Below, one piece after another: positions 59,501-64,000 of a DNA stretch of 64,000 bases. The DNA comes from Liolophura sinensis (lineage: Eukaryota; Mollusca; Polyplacophora; Chitonida; Chitonidae): assembly GCF_032854445.1 (NCBI RefSeq), contig NC_088297.1:3099991-3163990 (forward strand). Direction: 5' to 3'. The stretch's first letter is position 1. Every line of letters begins with the position of its first letter. Made by a program: the position numbers and the translations under genes. The notes beneath the pieces were generated by a model. That model searched no databases and was not told the DNA's origin. It worked only from the letters and a program-made list of their open reading frames with translations.

Positions 59501-62500
59501 TGGGGATTTGATGCTTGTGCTGAGAAGGGCATTTGGGGATTTGATGCTTGTGCTGAGAGTGGCATTTGGGGGTTTGATGCTTATGCTAAGAACAACATTT
59601 GGAGGTTTAATGCTTGTGCTGAAAAGGGCATTTGGGGATTTGATGCTTGTGCTGAGAAGGGCATTTGGGAGTTTGATGCTTGTGCTGAGAAGGGCACATG
59701 GGGATTTGATGCTTGTGCTGAGAGTGGCATTTGGGGGTTTGATGCTTATGCTAAGAAGAACATTTGGAGGTTTAATGCTTGTGCTGAAAAGGGCATTTGG
59801 GGATTTGATGCTTGTGCTGAGCAGGGCACATGGGGTTTTGATGCTTGTGCTGAGAGTGGCATTTGGGGGTTTGATGCTTGTGCTGAGAAGGGCACATGGG
59901 GATTTGAACTCTAGGTGTAAAATTTTATTTTAAAAAAATACTTATACATGTAGCATGTCCCAAAAGGCATGTATTTCAAATACTAAACTGCAACTGGTCG
60001 TCAGGGGATAGTCATGTGATGTGTGAAAGGGGAGGTAACCCTACCAGGTCTGACTTGTTTACGGAGAGCATCCAGCCCCCCTCCAGGTATACCGATCCCT
60101 CTGCCCACTCCAGCCCTGGCCAGGCCCTGCCGGAGGGCGGGAGGTCTGCTCGGCGGGGCACAGAGTCGCTCAGCAACCACTACCTCAGGCTTAGGGGGCT
60201 CCTCCTCTAACGGCATCTCTCCCCTGGAAAAAATACATCGAATATAAAAATAATTATTTTTAATTTAATTAATTATTAAACGTAGCCACCTTTATCAGTC
60301 AGCTGCTAATTTGAATTGGTTTTGATTTAATGGATTCCAAACCACAGACAATTTAATTCACTATAAGATAATGAGCATTGATGGGGTTAGTCATTAAGGC
60401 TGTGTATTCCTCTGTACATTCATTTAATGCCAGGCCTGCATGCCAGGTGACACGAAATCGCTTACATCACATGCCTGGGTCACGTCTAGAAAAACATTAA
60501 AGGTTCTGATCCCAAATTTTAATTTATTTATTTTTATTTTGATTGGTGTTTTACGCCGTACTCAAGAATATTTCACTTATATGACTTCTAACCCGGGGGA
60601 AACCCACGACCATCCGCAGGTTGCTGATAGCCTAATTTCGATGGTGACATTTTAAATAATTCAACTCACAATGATGCTTTATAAGAGTTTTTAAGTCTGT
60701 GAATGAAAGAAATTGACCCTCATTTTTCAACCTTTTTCATCCCCCTCTACCACCAATATTTTGAAATATTCTAAGAGAACTATGCAAGAATTAAGAAATA
60801 ATTTGCAGTTTTATGAAGTTTGTATCTTTAACGACACGGACACCCCGCCTTAAGCATCATGTTAAAAATAACTGTACCCACAAATTCCACTGAGTAAAGA
60901 ACTTTAGTAGCTTTTTAATAATAGTTTGTCTAATTTACTTGTTAGTTTTAATACAGTTTATTTAGTTTGGGAACAGTTTAGGAACCCCAATGTTTTCCAG
61001 AACCAAAGCGACTTTAAGCATGACCCTGCACACAGGTTTGAATTTTCACTTATAGGACGGTGGTTTGGTTTATGGATAGAAGAAACTGTAGAGCCCAAAG
61101 TAAACCATAGACCTTCACCAAGTATATGACAAACCCTTTGACATAAAGCCACGGGTGAGGCAATGATAGCTGGATGCAAGAGTTTGATTGATCAAGGGCC
61201 TGACAGTCAGACTGAGCCAGCGTTTTCGACATCACAGGAAGTAAAGTCCCAAAATACAAAACAGAAAATGTGCATGCTCCAAATAAGTCTTGACTGATAA
61301 AATTATAATTTTTGTAAAGCCATGAAACTGGCCAATCCAACCATTGTCTCCAAAATCAAATTAAAAATGTGCATAAATTACACTTAAAGTTACTCTTGCA
61401 TTTGCAAAAAGATTGAGAAAGTAGAGTACTTGTAGTCTTCACAGAACAGTGATTTGCACAGGTGTTTCTTCAAAAAGCACAGTTGTTTGCACACTCCACA
61501 AAAAAATTTGAATTCTTTAAAAAGCACTGTCACTTGCACCCTCTACATAAAAAATGCATTCTTTAAATAGCAGTGTTTATTTGCACTGTCATACAAAACA
61601 TATACATGTATTTCTAAACAGCAGTAATTTGCACACTTCACACAAAAACATGTATTCTCTGAACACTTGTCCTTTGCACACTCAACATGACATACATTTG
61701 TGAACACCACTGTGGCAGTCTTTTGCACACTCCTCATGACATGCACTTGTGAACACCACTGCGGCAGTCTTTTGCACACTCCTCATGACATGCACTTGTG
61801 AACACCACTGTGGCAGTCTTTTGCACACTCCTCATGACATGCACTTGTGAACACCACTGTGGCAGTCTTTTGCACACTCAACATGACATACATTTGGGAA
61901 GATCACTGAGACAGTCTTTTGCACACTCAACATAACATACATTTGGGAACACCAATGTGACAGTCTTTTGCACACTCAACATGACATACACTTGTGAACA
62001 CCACTGTGACAGTCTTTTGCACACTCAACATGACATACACTTGTGAACACCACTGTGGCAATCTTTTGCACACTCAACATGACATATATGTATATGTGAA
62101 CACCACTGTGACAGTCTTTTGCACACTCAACATGACATATACATGTGTCAACGCCACTGTGACAGTCTTTGGCACACTCAACATGATATATATATGTGTC
62201 AACGCCACTGTGACAGTCTTTTGCACACTCCGTTAATGCTAACTTGCCCGTTTTTGCTTGCTTGAAACAGGAATTTATGAAATTCTTTTTTCTCTGATTT
62301 TGTCAGTCTGAAATGAAAAGGAAAGAAATTTACATTTCCCGTCAAAACAAAATCAGGTTTAAATGAACTATGAGAACAGTATACACAGCATACAGGGAAT
62401 TTGCTAAAACAGCTAACCCATTACATAAACATTTATCTTACACTGTAGCTTGTTGAAAATGGAGGACGCATCCTGAAGCTTCAAGATGATATGTAACTTG

Positions 62501-63025
62501 CCATGGTTAAGCCATTTATCAAGTTTCACTTCACCACAACCGTGCTAGCCTAGCATAATGACCCAGGAGCCTCTCTTGAGAGCAGTCGTTCTGAGTTCAA
62601 GTCCAGCTCATGCTGGCTTCCTCTCCGGCCATATGTGGTAAGGTCTGCCAGCAACCAGCGGACTGTCGTGGGTTTTCCCCGGGCTTTGCCCAGTTTCCTT
62701 CCACAATAATGCTGGCCGCTGTTGTATAAGTGAAATATTCTTGAGTATGGCGTAAAACACCAACCAAATATATATACACTTCATTACAATGAACTGCTTT
62801 GAAAACCGTCTGGAGGACAGGTTTATGAGGGACTGACAGACGTTACGAGGTGTAACTCTATGATCTCGCTTGGTACGGCTAAGGGACTGTAACTACATAA
62901 GTGAGATCCTTCAGATACTACTTAGTGTGTGTTTCTATCCCAGTCTTACCCAACTGTATTCCTAATGATGTTAGGATTCTTCCATACAGACGGATGTACA
63001 CCAACCCGAGGATATTCCAGAGTCT
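53474..63025 (-). CDS. 3′ part of an unrecognised gene (gene 4), last 5 coding exons, 169 residues seen
   Basis: Exons in transcript order: 63025–62950, 60223–60045, 57776–57691, 55215–55105, 53530–53474. Phases agree (1 in; 2, 1, 0, 0 between). The visible part starts TLEYPRVGVHPSVWKNPN, then EEEPPKPEVVVAERLCAPP, a Gly/Arg stretch GVGRGIGIPGGGLDALRKQV, a Ser/Thr-rich linker, and ends with DTKKQQKKLQKKLRQIQALE, GEELTAAE and EKTSRREEIEKALEVLK. The last 55 residues resemble the helical C-terminus of PYM and eIF2A (basic KKLRQI, a G-E-x-L turn, acidic helix), a segment tied to ribosome binding in PYM. The rest does not look like either protein, so I assign no function. The exons upstream of 63025, where a catalytic or RNA-binding domain could lie, are outside the window. 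Confidence 0.75.
54006..54345 (-). mobile_element. SINE-B, full length, in the last intron of gene 4
   Basis: It starts agtgagtgagtgagtgcttg and ends in ccaactatgctattggggcc. Confidence 0.85.
54540..54895 (-). mobile_element. SINE-C, full length
   Basis: On the minus strand the head reads ggtggcctagtggttaaag with B box gggatcaaacccaggtc. The body has gacatgacaccccatccagt, and the 3′ end reads tggggtttcacgtcaaactt on plus. Confidence 0.75.
55000..55072 (-). mobile_element. SINE-A core fragment next to a gene 4 donor
   Basis: Degenerate core (cacttatacgctagtggcca) about 30 bases from the donor at 55104–55103. Confidence 0.5.
55105..55215 (-). CDS. Gene 4, exon with the PYM/eIF2A-like basic helix
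   Basis: The acceptor catttcaacag precedes CAC TCT GTA. It encodes HSVADTKKQQKKLQKKLRQI, QALEDKQDRGEELTAAE. Donor GAG|GTAAGG. Phase 0 at both ends, 37 codons. Confidence 0.8.
55340..55465 (-). mobile_element. Diverged SINE (A′ subfamily)
   Basis: It contains gacggcagtcaggtttgtag and aaaaccaccgacctttgtca, as at 8911–9060. Confidence 0.45.
55545..56805. repeat. 17-bp minisatellite, about 70 copies
   Basis: The unit cactatctccttgtaaa has alternating gtaaa/gtaag variants and occasional accatctcctcataaa units. The order of variants repeats in larger blocks. It lies in the gene 4 intron between 57691 and 55215. Confidence 0.92.
56872..57412. repeat. 36-bp minisatellite, 15 copies
   Basis: The unit cggacctccaagacctctac plus aggcattaagatgaca repeats with few changes (cattaag on the left, cgttaag in the middle). 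The period is a multiple of three and leaves three frames open for 176–191 codons; none is joined to gene 4 exons. Confidence 0.92.
57691..57776 (-). CDS. Gene 4, Ser/Thr-rich linker exon with a GC donor
   Basis: The acceptor ttttgtttcag precedes CT CCT CTG. It encodes APLPQHLVSSSTASSSTESQ and DETSGAENG. The only junction that gives the needed phase 0 is GGG|GCAAGT, a GC–AG intron. Confidence 0.65.
57913..58700. other. Gene 4 intron, nothing recognised
   Basis: Unique AT-rich sequence between two arrays. A plus-strand frame of 86 codons at 58003–58263 has no recognisable content. Confidence 0.35.
58717..59910. repeat. 33-bp minisatellite with higher-order structure, about 36 copies
   Basis: The unit is gggatttgatgcttgtgctg plus agaagggcacatt with variants. 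Blocks of several units recur: about 59008–59200 is nearly repeated at 59338–59530. A 423-codon plus frame and a 274-codon minus frame are open only because 33 is a multiple of three. It lies in an intron of gene 4. Confidence 0.92.
60045..60223 (-). CDS. Gene 4, exon with Pro/Glu-rich and Gly/Arg-rich segments
   Basis: The acceptor tattttttccag precedes G GGA GAG ATG. It encodes GEMPLEEEPPKPEVVVAERL, CAPPSRPPALRQGLARAG and VGRGIGIPGGGLDALRKQVR. Donor CCTG|GTAGGG. Phase 2 in, phase 1 out. The GC content is clearly higher than the surrounding intron. Confidence 0.78.
60520..60635 (-). mobile_element. SINE-A 3′ part
   Basis: It reads tttatttttattttgattgg, a core shortened by about 35 bases and cccgggggaaacccacgacc. 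Confidence 0.75.
60636..61640. other. Gene 4 intron, mostly unrecognised
   Basis: AT-rich DNA with one weak A′-type SINE relic near 61035–61160 (ttataggacggtggtttggt). From 61440 onward degenerate forms of the next array appear. Confidence 0.35.
61650..62235. repeat. 49-bp minisatellite, about 12 copies
   Basis: The unit is acaccactgtgacagtcttt plus tgcacactcaacatgacata and cacttgtga. It becomes degenerate to the left (to about 61440). Confidence 0.9.
62540..62778 (+). mobile_element. SINE-A, nearly full length
   Basis: Head from gtgctagcctagcataatga, B box gagttcaagtccagc, core, tail caaccaaatatatatac. Confidence 0.85.
62950..63025 (-). CDS. Gene 4, first exon inside the window
   Basis: The acceptor gttgtttttgcag precedes AG ACT CTG GAA TAT. 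It encodes TLEYPRVGVHPSVWKNPNII and RNTV. Donor TTGG|GTAAGA. Phase 1 in, phase 2 out. Its acceptor and first 8 bases are repeated in the 65-bp array upstream. Confidence 0.7.
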
Positions 63026-63665
63026 CTGCAAAAACAACCGCAAACTTTATAGTCAATGAGATCTATCACCTGAGGCTGAAGACAGAGTCTCTGCAAAAAC
63101 AACCACAAACTTTATAGTCAACGAGATCTATCACCTGAGGCTGAAGACAGAGTCTCTGCAAAAACAACCACAAACTTTATAGTCAACGAGGTCTATCACC
63201 TGAGGCTGAAGACAGAGTCTCTGCAAAAACAACCACAAACTTTATAGTCAATGAGATCTATCACCTGAGGCTGAAGACAGAGTCTCTGCAAAAACAACCA
63301 CAAACTTTATAGTCAACGAGATCTATCACCTGAGGCTGAAGACAGAGTCTCTGCAAAAACAACCACAAACTTTATAGTCAATGAGATCTATCACCTGAGT
63401 CTGAAGACAGAGTCTCTGCAAAAACAACCACAAACTTTATAGTCAACGAGATCTATCACCTGAGGCTGAAGACAGAGTCTCTGCAAAAACAACCACAAAC
63501 TTTATAGTCAACGAGATCTATCACCTGAGGCTGAAGACAGTCTCTGCAAAAACAACCACAAACTTTATAGTCAATGAGATCTATCACCTGAGGCTGAAGA
63601 CAGAGTCTCTGCTAAAACAACCACAAACTTTATAGTCAATGAGATCTATCACCTGAGGCTGAAGA
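63020..63665 (-). repeat. 65-bp tandem array copying the acceptor of the gene 4 exon, about 10 copies
   Basis: Copies start near 63020, 63085, 63150, 63215, 63280, 63345, 63410, 63475 and onward. On the minus strand each carries gttgtttttgcag, then 21 bases beginning AGACTCTG and ending CAG, then gtgatagatctcattgacta. Each unit thus looks like a 21-nt micro-exon between AG and GT. Confidence 0.9.
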
Positions 63666-63751
63666 GGTGATATTTTTATACCATAACAGATTAATTTTAT
63701 ATTCCTACTGTACATGTGACCATCATCCTTTAAAATCATCATAGTACATGT

Positions 63752-63918
63752 ATTTTGTTATTTATCTGATTGGTGTTTTAGGCCGTACTCAAGAATACTT
63801 CACTTGTATGACGGCGGCCAGGATTATGGTGGGAGGAAACCGAACAGAGCCCAGGGGAAACCCACAACCATCCACAGTAAAACGCCAATAAAATAAACAA
63901 ATAAATAAATAAATCATT
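63752..63918 (-). mobile_element. SINE-A 3′ part with a rearranged end
   Basis: Tail, core and caggggaaacccacaaccat are present. The element then jumps to gtaaaacgccaataaaataa, a second 3′ end in the opposite orientation. Confidence 0.7.
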
Positions 63919-64000
63919 CATTAGACATAATTCCTCTGCCTTTTCACACATGAAAGAGCAACTTTCAGGTTGACCTATGCACCCTTTAAATTTGATTTTG

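Noticed and set aside
58662-59933. Open frame of 423 codons on plus (LMLVLRRAHGD repeats)
   Set aside because: It is a 33-bp tandem repeat inside an intron. The frame persists because the unit length is a multiple of three and units lack a stop; other frames of the same array are also open. No splice sites or domain support it.
63020-63665. CRISPR-like array (regular units of 65 bp)
   Set aside because: There is no alternation of constant repeat and unique spacer; the whole unit is repeated. The genome is animal. The same applies to the 94-, 50- and 49-bp arrays.

Overview
The window is animal nuclear DNA. Its genes are split by many introns of 0.1–5 kb, gene spacing is wide, minisatellites are abundant, and short interspersed elements with tRNA-like heads occur about every 2 kb. 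The SINE core (a segment reading like ttttacgccgtactcaagaa) is of a type common in molluscs and related lophotrochozoans, so I infer a mollusc-like or brachiopod-like genome. The species cannot be decided from sequence alone.

Four genes can be read exon by exon with matching intron phases. (1) 540–6516, plus strand: a complete 8-exon gene for an unrecognised secreted 399-aa protein with a signal peptide, a Gln/Ser/Gly-rich repeat, a charged stretch and a helical C-terminal half built from phase 1-1 exons. (2) 24918–13624, minus strand: a 6-coding-exon Kelch-like gene (BTB, BACK, six Kelch blades, 564 aa) with one apparent 1-base insertion in the BTB exon. (3) 33719–46092, plus strand: a complete 11-coding-exon SLC17-family anion transporter of 512 aa, closest by eye to sialin. 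(4) 63025–53474, minus strand: the last five coding exons of a gene that starts beyond the window. Its C-terminus is a basic/acidic helical segment like the one that ends PYM and eIF2A. Genes 1 and 2 converge, 2 and 3 diverge, 3 and 4 converge.

The rest is intergenic or intronic DNA. It holds at least three SINE families that share a related core but have different heads, at least one MITE family with terminal inverted repeats, and more than a dozen tandem arrays with periods from 2 to 119 bp. Long open frames inside the arrays exist because the period is a multiple of three; they are not genes.

The most unusual feature is that four of these arrays are built from copies of a splice junction of the neighbouring exon. 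They are a 94-bp array copying the BACK exon acceptor (with a second copy of the array 6 kb away), a 50-bp array copying the BACK exon donor, a 28-bp array copying the donor of a Kelch exon, and a 65-bp array copying an acceptor of gene 4. Each puts about 10–17 decoy splice sites next to the real one. In the Kelch-like gene, reading through into the array meets a stop codon quickly in all three cases.
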